This document shows positions 48,142 through 59,732 of a stretch of 64,000 nucleotides of DNA, piece after piece. A model generated the notes under the pieces. It saw nothing but the letters and a program-made list of their open reading frames with translations, searched no databases and had not been told where the DNA came from. Position numbers and translations under genes: made by a program. How positions within the stretch are numbered: position 1 is the first letter of the stretch; each line of letters begins with the position of its first letter. Source of the stretch: Ciborinia camelliae (lineage: Eukaryota; Ascomycota; Leotiomycetes; Helotiales; Sclerotiniaceae); the NCBI GenBank assembly GCA_025890175.1, contig JANPYM010000011.1:724299-788298 (forward strand), written 5' to 3'.

Positions 48142-49029
48142 TTAAATATCACTTTCCACCGAGTAGCGGGGGTTACCAGCTGCCTCTTTGATCTCTTCTT
48201 CCGTCTGACCCAATCCTTCCCAACCAAATATAGATTCAAACTTCTCTATAGTCATGACAGTTACTCTGGGCATTTTAACACCTGATGGCAGTGCAAAATC
48301 GTCCGGACTCTCTTCCATGACCTTTGATAAATCATCATCGATGCACAGGATTTTATCTACATCCCACCCAAGCGACTGTCGTTGTACCAACAAGATAATC
48401 CCCTTCAATGTATTCATTTCTCTGATAGATGGAAGAAGTTTCGATAGAAGATCATATATAGTCAGAATTTTTAGTCTGCTGTCGATTCCCAATAGTGGAA
48501 AAGAATAATTACCGTACTGCAACGTACGTAGTTCAATCTGAACCACCAATCTCTCGATCTTCGGGGGAGCTTCGTTTACCGCCAAACCTGACTCAGTAAT
48601 GGCAGTGATGGTCCCTTTAGTTGCTTCAGCGTAGTCCTGCAACGTGTCAAACGTCCGAAAAAAGAGAGCGTCACAACCCGGGCGGAAAAACACGGGATTT
48701 TTGATCTTATGGTCAAGCTTAAAACGACTTGTGGAAAGATAAAACGCCCGGGAACTGAGTTTGGGAGGGCTGGGAATATTTTGTGATTCCCGAATCGATT
48801 TGACCTGGAATCCCAGACTTTTAGGCCTGTCATATCCGTCCCTTCTAGCTTTGCTTGTTGCAGCCACTTCATATGCCCACGAAATGTAACACATGTGGAT
48901 CTCGAGTAGTCGTGGGGGAAACTTATTGCTTAAATCGGATTTGAGCAACTCCCATATATTAAGGTCCAGCTCTGCGGGAAGACCCATGAGGGTTGACGTT
49001 GTGGTGCTTTGGCTGTTAAGGATGGCCAT
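48142..49029 (-). CDS. 2EXR-family protein, copy 8 (ELDLxIW subfamily)
   Basis: Intact single exon, 295 aa, ATG at 49029. LMGLPAELDLNIWELLKSD is the first block; the ExR is ELD. The second is SSRAFYLSTSRFKLDHKI, then NPVFFRPGCDALFFRTFDTL. It is closely related to copies 7 and 9 on either side (shared SRAFxLSxxRxxxDxKIxNP and a Lxx(V/M)Tx(E/V)xF C-terminal motif), so the three arose by local duplication. The longest intact copy in the array. Confidence 0.85.
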   Translation of the reverse strand: MAILNSQSTTTSTLMGLPAELDLNIWELLKSDLSNKFPPRLLEIHMCYISWAYEVAATSKARRDGYDRPKSLGFQVKSIRESQNIPSPPKLSSRAFYLSTSRFKLDHKIKNPVFFRPGCDALFFRTFDTLQDYAEATKGTITAITESGLAVNEAPPKIERLVVQIELRTLQYGNYSFPLLGIDSRLKILTIYDLLSKLLPSIREMNTLKGIILLVQRQSLGWDVDKILCIDDDLSKVMEESPDDFALPSGVKMPRVTVMTIEKFESIFGWEGLGQTEEEIKEAAGNPRYSVESDI

Positions 49030-49510
49030 CTTGAGGGTTTCGCTGAGAGTTTGATAGGTATTTGTAAGAATAATTTGCCTGATGCAATACCTAGGTTTGG
49101 TTCGGTGCGATAGATTGATGAAAGGTCAACAAAAAGAACTTTGGAAGTTGTCTTTCGGGGGGTTTTGGAATGCGGAAATCTTGTCAAAGGATAAGAAAAG
49201 ATGCGTTTGGCTCTGTGGTAATTTACTGATTCACATAAATATTGTGGAGTGAGTCACTTAGTTTTTTGGACGAGAATCGATTCTCGTTTGCCAGCGAATT
49301 TCCCGCTGGTGCATCTTTAAACTCACGAGTTTGACTTGATGGACAAGAAATGTAGTAATGTTGGAGTTCTATACAAGCTCTGGGCCAAGATCTCCCTTTC
49401 AACGACGGATTTGCTAGTCCATGAGAGTGGGTATACTCATTACAATAATACACGACACAAACCATGCCCGAAGGATCAACCCTTCCCATGCCATAATACT
49501 TCTTCCCATT

Positions 49511-50356
49511 CTAATCGAGCAAAGGCTTAACACTCTTGCTCCCCACCCCATCTTCAAGGCACTCTTCGAATTCCTTGACGAATTCCTCCACTGTCAGGCA
49601 CAAGACTTCTGGCATCCTAACGTTATCCCCGTAGCGTTCTCGCAGTTCTGCATCTTCGGCAAGAAGGTCTTTCAGACGACCATCAACACGCTCGATAGGC
49701 CCCTCCCCTGGCATGTACTCCTTTTCTACCTCCACGTAGATTTTCTTAAAGCCTCCAAACTTGCTAATGGGCGGCAAGAGCCCAGCTAGAATATCTTCTA
49801 GGATAAACTTGTGGATATCCGCCGGACAGTTGTGAGGGTTTCTAATGAGACAGTTGTGCGAGCTTTCATTCAACCATTTTTCAAATGAATCAGGACCCGA
49901 GGCTAAGCAATCAGAATATGATAGGCGAACCGCTATATTCTGGATCGTCGGGTAGCACTGAGGCTGCGAGTTTAGTGTATCAGCCTGGGTAATTATTGCT
50001 CCGGTAGCTTCAACATAATCATCTAGAGTGTCGAAACCGTAGAAGTAAAATATGTCCTGGGCGATGTTGACGAATTCAGGATTTTTGATCTTATAGTCAA
50101 ACCTAAATCGGTTGGGGGAAAGGTTGAAGGCCCTGGAATTCAAAGATTCACTGAGGTTGCCGATTGCGATCGTGATTTCGAATTGTTTTTCTACATCTGG
50201 AACGACATTAATGTCGACGAATTGGGGACCTGGGTTTGCTGGAACGAGCGACCATATTTGATCCTCCAGCTCGCGAGGAATACGAGCGAAGGGGCCGGTT
50301 CCATTTGTATATGAAGACTTGGAGGCTTCAGAGCTTAAGTGGGGATCGGTAGACAT
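49511..50356 (-). CDS. 2EXR-family protein, copy 9 (ELDLxIW subfamily)
   Basis: Intact single exon, 281 aa. The start at 50356 (ATG, context AACATGTCT) is preferred over the longer frame, whose upstream part is hydrophobic and has no family similarity. FARIPRELEDQIWSLVPANP is the first block, NSRAFNLSPNRFRFDYKI the second, then NPEFVNIAQDIFYFYGFDTL. The C-terminal region, KFGGFKKIYVEVEKEYMPGE then MPEVLCLTVEEFVKEFEEC, matches the end of copies 7 and 8. Confidence 0.83.
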   Translation of the reverse strand: MSTDPHLSSEASKSSYTNGTGPFARIPRELEDQIWSLVPANPGPQFVDINVVPDVEKQFEITIAIGNLSESLNSRAFNLSPNRFRFDYKIKNPEFVNIAQDIFYFYGFDTLDDYVEATGAIITQADTLNSQPQCYPTIQNIAVRLSYSDCLASGPDSFEKWLNESSHNCLIRNPHNCPADIHKFILEDILAGLLPPISKFGGFKKIYVEVEKEYMPGEGPIERVDGRLKDLLAEDAELRERYGDNVRMPEVLCLTVEEFVKEFEECLEDGVGSKSVKPLLD

Positions 50357-50971
50357 GTTGAAATAGTCCTGTTGATTTGAAGCTTTAAGGGCTGAGGATA
50401 GGACTTTGAGAATATGAATAAATTTGATGGAACTGGAAGAGATGGATAATATTATTGTGTTTTGATCACAATCTATAGTACGGGTAAAAGAGGTAAACCA
50501 CGTTGAGGTATGTATGCAGTAGTTTGGGACAGCAAATGTTTCTAGCAAGTTTAAGAGTTGGAAATAGAGTAAGCTGTGGAGATTCGTACAGCAAAAGAAA
50601 GAGGAAGGAAAATGATTCATGATTCCTTCGTTAATTTTAAAAGGCTGCTATTGAATTTGTAAATCACTCATCTTATTTTCCCTATAGAACAGCAAAAGAA
50701 AACCAATGTTACATATAAAACAATAGGCACATATTCAACTCTGCACTCCGTTGTACCAAATCAAAACCAATCCTTTCCAAATGATATTTTAGACTCAAAT
50801 ATGATATACAAAGCCTTTCTACAAATTATTCTCTCCAATGCCAGCAACAAGATATGTTCATGCCATGTATTCTCGACGCTGAACGGCTTTCGAGAGATCT
50901 GTATCGCATTCTAGACAAGCCAAGGAAATCCTGGAAATCTTATAACGGTGTCCATTGGCGAGTGGCCCAAA

Positions 50972-51540
50972 TCACTCTGCAAGATCTTTAATTAAATTTG
51001 TAAAATACCCGTGGAAGACTTCCTCGCCGGATGAATCAAATGCGAAGGTGGGCTGCAAAAACATCTGTTCCAGCGTATAAAACTTCAAGATAGCGCGGAG
51101 TAATAGGAAGAATCTACATGAACTACATGAATTCCTCAACATATCTAGATCGTCCTCCATATCGATGGCGATACAACGGATGTTGGCATTTTGCACATTG
51201 TCATCGCTCCATACATCTATTCCCGGATAGTGGAAATATTTCCGGAATCGTTAGGCCAGTAATTTTAAGGATATCTCGATCCCCGTTAAATTATATAGGA
51301 TGCTGTATATCATTGCCGATGCAAATTTTAGATTGCTTCTGCACAAGTGGGCGTTACTCGGAGGATACTGCGAGTGCTTCCACTTTCTCATAAGTTGCGT
51401 GAAAATCTTTTGCATTGCAAGGTCTACTCAGGTCACGAAGGTTCTATATGCCCATGGGATAGTTAAAACTCGACTGTTCTTTATAAGTCATCTTCCAGAC
51501 GACTTGACTGAGCTCCGCAGGGAGATATTTAATAGTTAAC
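50972..51540 (-). pseudogene. Decayed 2EXR copy 10
   Basis: At about 51528 the minus strand reads YLPAELSQVVWKMTY, the first 2EXR block, but the frame closes at TAG shortly afterwards. Family-like coding then reappears in other frames, ending with VQNANIRCIAIDMEDDLDML, AILKFYTLEQMF and FGYFTNL-like residues to TAA near 50974. Several stops and at least two frame changes separate the pieces. It keeps the orientation of the array. Confidence 0.55.
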
Positions 51541-53144
51541 GAATTATCGTCTGCCTGTTCTGGTTACTTCAGAGACGAAGGGGCTCGTTTGGAATCCATG
51601 CTAGGAGTAAAACTACAACTACCTAGGTATTGAGCTCCATCGAGATAGCGATGCAAAATTACATTTGTAACACGCCCGTATACTCTAAGTTTTTCGTCTA
51701 AACTCAACTAGATGGTTTCAATGGAGAAGAGAGCGTAGAATAGGCAGAGAAGTACGAATTGATGCCGTGAATTTGGGCAAAAACTCCGATGCTCTCGAAT
51801 CCTAAGAATCTCAAAACGTATGAGGGGAAGGTTACCAAAGGTTTGGGCTGTAGGGGTAAATAATTTGAGATCTCGGAGCTGCTCGGTCATTCCACTCATT
51901 TGGCCCATGCAATGTTTCTCGCCTATTTTGCTCTAGGAACAAGGACTTGTGAGGAAAATGAATTTCACCATTTCTGAAAAGCTCTATCATGGACCTCAAC
52001 AGTGCCTCATGAGGTATACAGACTAGTTGGTTATTGAAATCATCATGTGCCAATCAGGAAATATACATCAATTGCTTGGGAGAAGACAACAAGGTAGCCC
52101 CACGGGATTGGCTATATCATTGTCCAAAGGCAAGATATCCCAGCCATTAGAAAAATTTCGTAATCTACTATCTATAGGGTATTCTAAACATGGATCTGGC
52201 TTCTGGTCTTTTTAATACAAAACATTACATAGCACGTGACCATAGCGAGCTTCACAACGCAGGTTTCCGTGAGATCAACTAGACCTCAGAGTATCTATCT
52301 ATCAAAGCAAGCATTTTTTTTAAAAAAAAATGATCCTCCATTAGGTATCTCTAATATTGCCCCCAGAGTATAAATATTCCCAGAGGCAAGAATGAACAGC
52401 TTGTTTTCATAATTTGTTCGATCTTGAACTAATGATTCGGTAACAGTGAATGGTATAGTTGGCATCATCTATTTCAGGCCTTGGCGGCTTCTAATTGAAG
52501 TATCTGTAGTAGAAAGATATTCACAAGTAGAAAATCATCCCTTGATTGGAGATTGTGGTGTGGTTTTGCCAAAGAATGGACTGCTGAACTTGAAGTTCAG
52601 TTGAGGTGACGTTAAAGTTAGGTTTGACTTCTGGGTCATGTGACAAACATACTTACTTGCAGAAGTGAGAGTGTTCAAGATTCTGGAGTCCGCCAGTGGA
52701 GGTCTAGGTTGGGCTTTGTAGTAAGAGGCTATATAAACTCATATGTTGAAGTTGAATCTGATATTTATTTCCCTGTATGTTATTGCCAAATTGTTAAATT
52801 GATGGGAAGTGAGGGGGGATATGTTGAAGTTGATTTTATTTAACAGGTGCTTGGTCTACAAGCCAGTACTACTCTTTTCTCCTTCTCAAAGTAGTAGTAC
52901 TTCCTTACTCCAGAAGTGTTCATAGATCTTGATCAACTTTCTAGCAGAGATTCCCGAGCTTGTGCCTCTCTTGTGTGCCCCTTCCAAAGATTGGCAAACA
53001 AAGTTGATTTGGTAGTATTAATAACCATCAAATTTTGAGGGAAACATTGTCTTGATTGATGGATGTATTGTTGACCCTCCTACACACTTGCCATAGTTTT
53101 GCTCAACTTATGGGATGACCGCTGACGGAGCTTTTTTCCCCTCT
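51541..53144. other. Spacer with possible coding debris
   Basis: Minus-strand frames at 52053-51832 (contains HEALLRSMIELFRNGEIHF) and 51908-51708 overlap and look weakly coding, but carry no recognisable motif or clean start. The rest is empty. Confidence 0.35.
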
Positions 53145-53906
53145 TCACATTTCCATAATGTCAGCCATAATGTCAGCGTAGCTTCTTCTCATTTGAACCC
53201 ACCAATGTGTGATATCAAGGCGTGAGAATAGATTGCGATCGCAAGGACCTTCGAGATCAAAAGGCTCTCCTGCAGTAAGCTGTTAGTTATACCATACAAT
53301 CAATAATCTGCATGTTTGAAGATTTAGTTGCATACCTATGGCAAAGATCTCTTCTTCAGAAAGTCCACAACTATAAAAGAATTTCAGATATTCTAAAAGG
53401 GAGCCGCAGATAATGATATCGATTTCGAAGTTGATGTAAACCGGGTTTCCAAACATTTTGAGCAATGGCTGAGATCGGGTTTTCTTCGCAATCTCTCGAG
53501 CATCATGACATGTCCAGAGAAGACATAGGGCATTATCCTTGTAATGAAATCCTGGGAAAATCTCAAACAAATCAAACCCCTCAATCAAGTCTGTTGGTTG
53601 TGATGAAAATTGGTTCCTCTCCTTTGCCGCGACTGCCTCTTCCTTTTCCGCAGCTTTTCTGGTGGACGCAATAAATCTCGGCTTTTCAGATGCAGATTCC
53701 CAAATCTTAAGTTGTAGTTCGCGTGGCAAGTCTTGGAAAAGGGTAAATGTGGCAGCTTTGGCATCGGACATTGTGGGTTGGGATTGTAGGACTTGGGTTT
53801 GTTCTTGTACTTGTTCTCGTGCATATTCTGATGCAAAAAGTAGTCTATTTTTTTGTAGGATACTATGATCGTCGTTCCACTGAGAGTTCTTGATTTGAAG
53901 TGCCAT
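53145..53906 (-). CDS. 2EXR-family protein, copy 11
   Basis: Two exons, 53906-53336 and 53269-53145, give 231 aa. The 66-bp intron (GTATGC...CTGCAG, phase 1) replaces an artefactual tail with GEPFDLEGPCDRN and THWWVQMRRSYADIMADIME. The first block is FTLFQDLPRELQLKIWESA (ELQ) and the second LCLLWTCHDAREIAKKTR (DAR). Then comes GNPVYINFEIDIIICGSLLE, the YINxxxD strand. A Gln-rich N-terminal leader (about 50 residues) precedes them. Function unknown. Confidence 0.83.
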
Positions 53907-54386
53907 CGGTGCCGTGCTGAATTTGTTGTGTTCTTTTTTTTGTTTGTTGATAGATGAGATCCAATGCTATATCTTGTGTAGGTACTGTACTACAGACCAA
54001 GTCAAGCTGATATTCTCGGTTAAAATTTAAAGGTCAATTGGGATACTGTAATAAGGCTGTAAATCAGCCGTATGTCGGGATTTTCAAATGACTGGATTGT
54101 TACATGACAATCCTGATAAAGATAAATTTAGTAAAGCTCAAGATAATTTTCTGGGTGAAAGTGGGTTTTATATTATTCTAGGTATGAAAGCTTAAAGTAT
54201 CCTCAAAGATTTCGGAAAGCAGGTAAATAATACTGCCCAATGTAACAAGACAAAGTCATTGACATGAACATAGCTTTAACTACACTTCCACAAACATGAT
54301 TATCTACCTAGGTATTCTGAAGCTTATGTTTAGTATGGAATGATCTTCCTGCATTGACCAAAATAATGGGTACATTGCTTTCCGAT

Positions 54387-55349
54387 CTATGCTGAATTGA
54401 TGGGCTTTTTGAACTGTCTCTTGATATTGTATGTAGAGCCAGCCTCAAACAGAGAATCGAAAAAAAGAAGCATTGCATGTTCACTACTCCTATTGTATAC
54501 GGGTTAGTTGAAGAGATACGGGAAAATCAAAGAGATATAAATGGATGGGGGTGGCAGATTCGTCACTTACAATGATTTGTGTTCGCCATCTGAAACAGCA
54601 TCAAAAACATCATCAAGCTTGACAATGCGAACTTCTGGAAAGCCTGGCTTGATTAACCCCTCCCTGTTATGATTAGCTTTGGCCTGACGAGAGAACTTCT
54701 TTATCTCCCTGTCCGACCAGATCTCCTTGGTTGTACCCCACCATGTTGGTACTCTTTCTGCAATGACTAGACGCTTGATACCATCCCAGATACCCAATGA
54801 CCCAACCAATATCTCTTCCTCACTTACGCCACTGCCTAGACCCAATGACATCTGCAGTACGTTCTCAACCTTTTGAATATCCCCAGAAACAGTATTATCT
54901 TCACCTGATAGAATTTCGAAATGCTCACATGTGCTATCACCAACAAGGTTTAAAAAGTCTCGCTGATAGTTGAAGTAAATAGGATTCCGGAGGATACCTT
55001 CAAATGAAAGAGTATATCTCTTCAGTGCTTCCTTTCTGGAGTCTTGGCAAACGTGCAAAATGACGGGCATGGTATAATCAGCCCAAAACCCCCCTTCTCC
55101 CGATCCGTCTTCTGCACAAGCTTTGATTCGGACTATCTGTCGATCATCCGCAGCCGTAGCCCAGATCATAAGCTGAAGTTCCGGTGGTAGTTTAGGAAAG
55201 AGACAAAACGCGTGGCTTTCTTTGAGAAATGGGTTTAGATTGTGGTCGACTCCGATGACAAAGGGATCATAAGTTTCGAATAATTGCATTCTGCTAAGGC
55301 TCGTCTCCATTCGGAGAATATCAAAGGTTTGTGGATGCATCTCGAGCAT
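54387..55349 (-). CDS. 2EXR-family protein, copy 12
   Basis: Two exons, 55349-54571 and 54489-54387, give 293 aa. The apparent stop at 54569-54567 overlaps a perfect GTAAGT donor. With branch CTAAC and acceptor CAATAG, an 81-bp phase-2 intron adds SSEHAMLLFFDSLFEAGSTY and a basic end (NIKRQFKKPINSA). The blocks are FCLFPKLPPELQLMIWATAA and ILHVCQDSRKEALKRYTLSF (DSR), then RNPIYFNYQRDFLNLVGDS. This is the most consensus-like copy of the array. ATG at 55349. Confidence 0.83.
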
Positions 55350-56979
55350 ATCGCAAGATATTTCTAAGAAAAATAGTTAGTTCAAAAATAATCAGTAAGT
55401 GTTTGTAAGAATATCCGCGCCTTTTTACTTACTCTGATACGGTTGCGAAGCTTTGTAGACACTAATCTAATTTGGTTCCCACCGCCGTAGCGATAGGGAT
55501 ATCAGTTTCTCTGGAGTTTGGCCCCCTCTTCCGCACTGCGAAGATCGTTGTCGCGTCGGAGTGTTGAGTAAATAATCAGAAAAGAGTACGGCAGGTGTAT
55601 CTGGAGTATTGTTCTGCCGGGTTGAGACTCTTAGCCGAAGTCTCACCGCCTTTGGAAAGTGGAAGATTGAAGATTGAAGTGAATATCAATCGAACCACAA
55701 CAACATTCTCACTGGGTGAAATTATTTTTAATTATATTTATGAACTGCCTTTCTCCAACGTCCAAGTCAGTGCTTTCTGTCTGGACGTTGTAAAGGTATC
55801 GTACAGCGTGCGTAAAGTGTGCGTAAACCGTGACGACCTTTGATATTTGTCCCCCTTTTCAAGAATTTGTGTACCTAAGCATACGTATCTACAAGAAGCA
55901 ACTTGACCCCTTATGGTAAGAGACAGAATCAAATCATTTCTACCGTTGGATATTTATAGCTTAAGGAGCATTAATAAAAGATTCTTGGATCTAGTCTGCT
56001 AATCTGGTTATTTGGATAACCTGTTCGCTATATTCTTCGAGGAGGACATTCAAGTATAGGTATTATCATCACGGTATCAAATTTCATCACAAAACATCAA
56101 CACATATGGACCGGAAACTTCGAAAAGAAAGCTAATCTATGAGATTCTACTATGCACACTGCAATTAACTTGGATTCAAATCAGCCCGGTGAATATCAGG
56201 CTTACTTTCCTCGGCCCATTGCCATACTAGTGAGATCTTATCTTTTCCACAGCCTCAGAAACAACGAAGCCTAAGTTCAAGGAAAAGAAAGCATGAATGA
56301 AACAAGAAGTTGGTTCCCTCCAATATCGCGATCATAAATCAGTTTGCCAATAAGGTACCCAACGTTTGAGATATCCTAGCACTGAATGGAGACAAAAGCC
56401 CCCTATCACCAAGCCTTCTATGTTGTGCGACTAGAGTCCTGCCGCTTTGCTGATGAAATTCGAAAATATATAAAATTCATTGCCCAGAAGCAATGGTTGA
56501 TTTATGTCGAGGCAAATTTGTGTGGCAGAACAGCCAAGGTAAGAGGAAATCGGTGGAAAATAGAGGGCGAAGTTGCAGTATATGAGCTCTCAAGTAGCCA
56601 CGTACGGGCTAGTGGAAGTTGAAGGAAATCCAGGCCACAGGAGAGTTAGAATCGAAGCAATCGCTGATTTAGTTGTAGCTGTGCTCAATAAAATCACAAA
56701 ATGGTGCGAGTAAACTGAACGCTATTGCGGAAGAGAGACGGAAGAGAGGCATATTTGCAGCAAATTCGGCATAAACTAAATGAGCAGGTCAGCGTCGAGT
56801 AAGAGAAGCTGGGAGGCAACTTTGATGTAGAACAGGAAGAAGGTCTAGGTATAATTTGAGGAACGAGGCCAATAGATAATTGTGGGATACCTTCAGTAGT
56901 GTTGTAAATTATAGCAAAGTGAAAGGTGGAATTCAAATTCCACACTTTATCATAGCTAACTTGTGCTGTCCTTCATTTT
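55350..56979. other. Spacer, no supported gene
   Basis: A plus-strand frame at 56386-56622 begins with ATG but has no motif. A 9-bp inverted repeat (CAACGTCCA/TGGACGTTG) lies at about 55754-55790. Nothing else seen. Confidence 0.4.
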
Positions 56980-57927
56980 CTAGTGCTCAGCATTTCGTGC
57001 TGATTCAATAGCCCCAATACGACTTGAGCGACGAACTGGCAGCATTCCAGCTTGCTTTGCTTTGAATATTCTTGGTCGGCGATTTGGTTTATTTGAGGGA
57101 CCCAATGGTTTTGCGAAACCCTATAACTGGTTAGTGCTTGATTCATCATCCATATATTACGGATGTGGTGAGTATTGACTTACAGCATGCCACATCTCCA
57201 CAGGCGTCATAATACGAAACTCCGGCTTCTTTTCATGAGCTCTGACTGCCTTCCACTCCTCCGAATTCCAAAACTCTTCCAGGTTAAGTCTGACAGAACG
57301 CTGTTGCATAATTCTGCCAGCGGCATCTCTCCAGAATATGTTGTTGATTTCAATGCGAACGCCATCAGTTCTCATAACCAGTGACTTCAAGTGATGGAAA
57401 TATTTGACCATATCTTTCACTCCTGCGTAGAAATACTCTTTAAGGGACTCCCGAATCACAATTCTCTCCACAACTGGCATGATAAAGTTATTTTGGATGA
57501 GCGGAACAGGACCTCTTTTGGCCACACCACCATAGCCAAAGACGCAGGCCGCAAAGAGGTCAGTGAAGATTATTGTATCGACTTTTGGATTAAACCAGAG
57601 TGCTTTGTAATATAGCTGACTTTCGAAGCACAGACTATAGTGTCTCATCGCCCAATGGCGAGATTCCCGGCAAGTTATAAGTACAGCAGGGACTCTGGAT
57701 TCGGCCCAGAGCCTTCGAGGGTTCGGGTAGCGCGGATGTTTGCCACAGAAAATTTTATCCCTGTCTGAGATAGGGTTTTGGGCGTTTCTCTTGGGGTACT
57801 TTCTCTTGCGGATTCGGTAAGAATCAAATATAATTCGATTAGGTTCTTGCGAGGCCAAATCCCAAATTATCGCTTTGATTTCTGGACTTAGTTTTGGAAA
57901 TAGTGTAAATTCGGTTAGGTTAGACAT
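56980..57927 (-). CDS. 2EXR-family protein, copy 13, with basic C-terminal exon
   Basis: Two exons, 57927-57184 and 57120-56980, give 294 aa. The start is the ATG at 57927; the longer frame begins at a TTG. The 63-bp intron is phase 0 (GTAAGT...TTATAG). The first block is FTLFPKLSPEIKAIIWDLAS (EIK). A charged insert (RIRKRKYPKRNAQ) follows. The second block is AVLITCRESRHWAMRHYSLC with a perfect ESR. KALWFNPKVDTIIFTDLFAA is the family strand in textbook form. Exon 2 adds a strongly basic tail (NKPNRRPRIFKAKQAGML, PVRRSSRIGA) that could be a nuclear signal or nucleic-acid-binding segment; this is inference. Confidence 0.85.
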
Positions 57928-58928
57928 TTTCGTGATAATATAGTAGCTTGTAGTCAAGATCGAGATGTAAAAGAAGATCGAAGCAACTGGTCATGAAAGC
58001 TGCCTTTCTATAGGATTGGACGAGCAACTCAGTATGGAATTTGGCGTTTTGTAGACCGAAGAGAGAGAATTGGGCAAGTTGTCTTGGAAAACTGTCAAAA
58101 AAAAGGGTTAGATCATGAAGAGATGAATAATATAAGATAACTTGAAATAGATCTTCCTCCGCGACAATATATCTTAAAAGAAACTTACAGTTTTTGGAAA
58201 ATATCCCAATTATGAGTGTATATTGATTGAAATCCTAGCCCAAAAGTGTGAATGGCTAGGTTGATATGGGTGGTTCTTATGGGTTGTTTATTTCGGAAAC
58301 AAGACCGAGATTATTGAAAGAAAATATTGAATATCACAACAATAGCTTATCGGTTGATAAGAATGTTTCCTTCAACCACTCTTAGACCGGTCTGTTAATT
58401 GGTTAATCCTTATTTACAAGGTATGATAGGGCTACAATAAGGGGGGAATAGATATACCTTGACTATTGGGTGATTTCACAAACAATACTTTCATCCCAGA
58501 TATTTCCTCATTGCATTAAATCAATCTTTATCAGGAAGATAAGTATGACATTAGAGAGAGAGTCTTCCTCTGAAAGTTCCGGCCAATATAGCTTCCATTC
58601 GAATAATCAACTAGCCAATAATGTAAGCATGCCTGACACCTCTGTTTATAATGACTTCAGTATCCATGTCCAAATAGATAACCAAGTGCTATGTGCTTAA
58701 GAGTTCCACGCGCAATAGCATGATAGACGAAACCACAAGAGAACCACAGATTTCTGCTTCGAGCTTCAATCGCGTATAGTATCTTCAACGGGAGTTAATA
58801 GATGATAGCATATTCTTCCTTTTCAAGTCTTAGATGCTAATTTCTAGGTACCAGGGTATATTAGACAACTTGATAAGTCCCGATCAAGCAAGATGCGAGA
58901 GATAAGATGACTCCTGAGAATATACAAG
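57928..58928. other. Spacer, no supported gene
   Basis: No recognisable motif or start-supported frame. It ends at the 8-bp target duplication of the hAT-like element (58921-58928). Confidence 0.45.
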
Positions 58929-59077
58929 TAGACTGCGCAACGGGGCCCCGCAGGGCGGGTATTGGAGCTGGCGGGTTATTTGCAAATAACCTGTATGTAA
59001 GGCGGATAATACTAAATCCCAATAAGTACCTTTTGCCCTGTACAAATTATTTGCAAATAATTTGCAAATAATCCATC

Positions 59078-59492
59078 TAATCGTTGGCGGTGAATAGTGA
59101 TTTTATATGTTTTTTTGTTTTTTTTCATTTTTCCGCCAACCCCTACAGGGTTGGTATGGGCAAGATATCACAACTAACAAAATATCGCGGTTTTGAAACA
59201 GTTATAATTTTTGATATATATAATTTATCAAAAATCTAATTATATCAAATGAAAATTTAATTTCGAATTAATTATATTATCAAAATCCGATTATTTCAAA
59301 TATTATTATAATAAAATTATATCTAATTGAAAACTATAATATTTATAAAATTTTGAAAATTTTAAAGTTCAAAATTAAACGAATTTTTAGTCGCAACATC
59401 TTGCCCATACCAACCCCGTAGGGGTTGGCGGAAAAATAGAAAAATAAAAAAATTCGAATTTCAATAAAATTACTATTCACCGCCAACGATTA
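59078..59492. mobile_element. Inner MITE with about 95-bp terminal inverted repeats
   Basis: The left arm starts TAATCGTTGGCGGTGAATAG and the right arm ends with its complement (CTATTCACCGCCAACGATTA with one change further in). Arm similarity continues through CCGCCAACCCCTACAGGGTT and GGTATGGGCAAGAT on both sides. The ends carry TA, compatible with a TA target. It lies wholly inside the hAT-like element. Confidence 0.8.
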
Positions 59493-59605
59493 CCCGCGAA
59501 ATACAGGTTATTTGTAAAATTGTGGATTTTTTGTGGATTTTTGATAGATTTTGTAGATCTCGCTTATTTTTTAAAGCTATTCATAACTTTTATACTAATT
59601 TTTAT

Positions 59606-59732
59606 ACTAATCTAAAATATTTATAAATATTTATAAAGTTATTCTTAATATTTATAAATATTTATAAAGTTATTCTTAATATTTATAAATATTTATAAAG
59701 TTATTCCTAATTTTTATAAATATTTATAAAGA
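59606..59732. repeat. Tandem repeat of about 37 bp inside the hAT-like element
   Basis: Three to four copies of ATATTTATAAATATTTATAA then AGTTATTCTTA. Part of the AT-rich interior. Confidence 0.75.

Noticed and set aside
56386..56622. Plus-strand 78-codon ORF
   Set aside because: No recognisable motif, no repeat or splice support.
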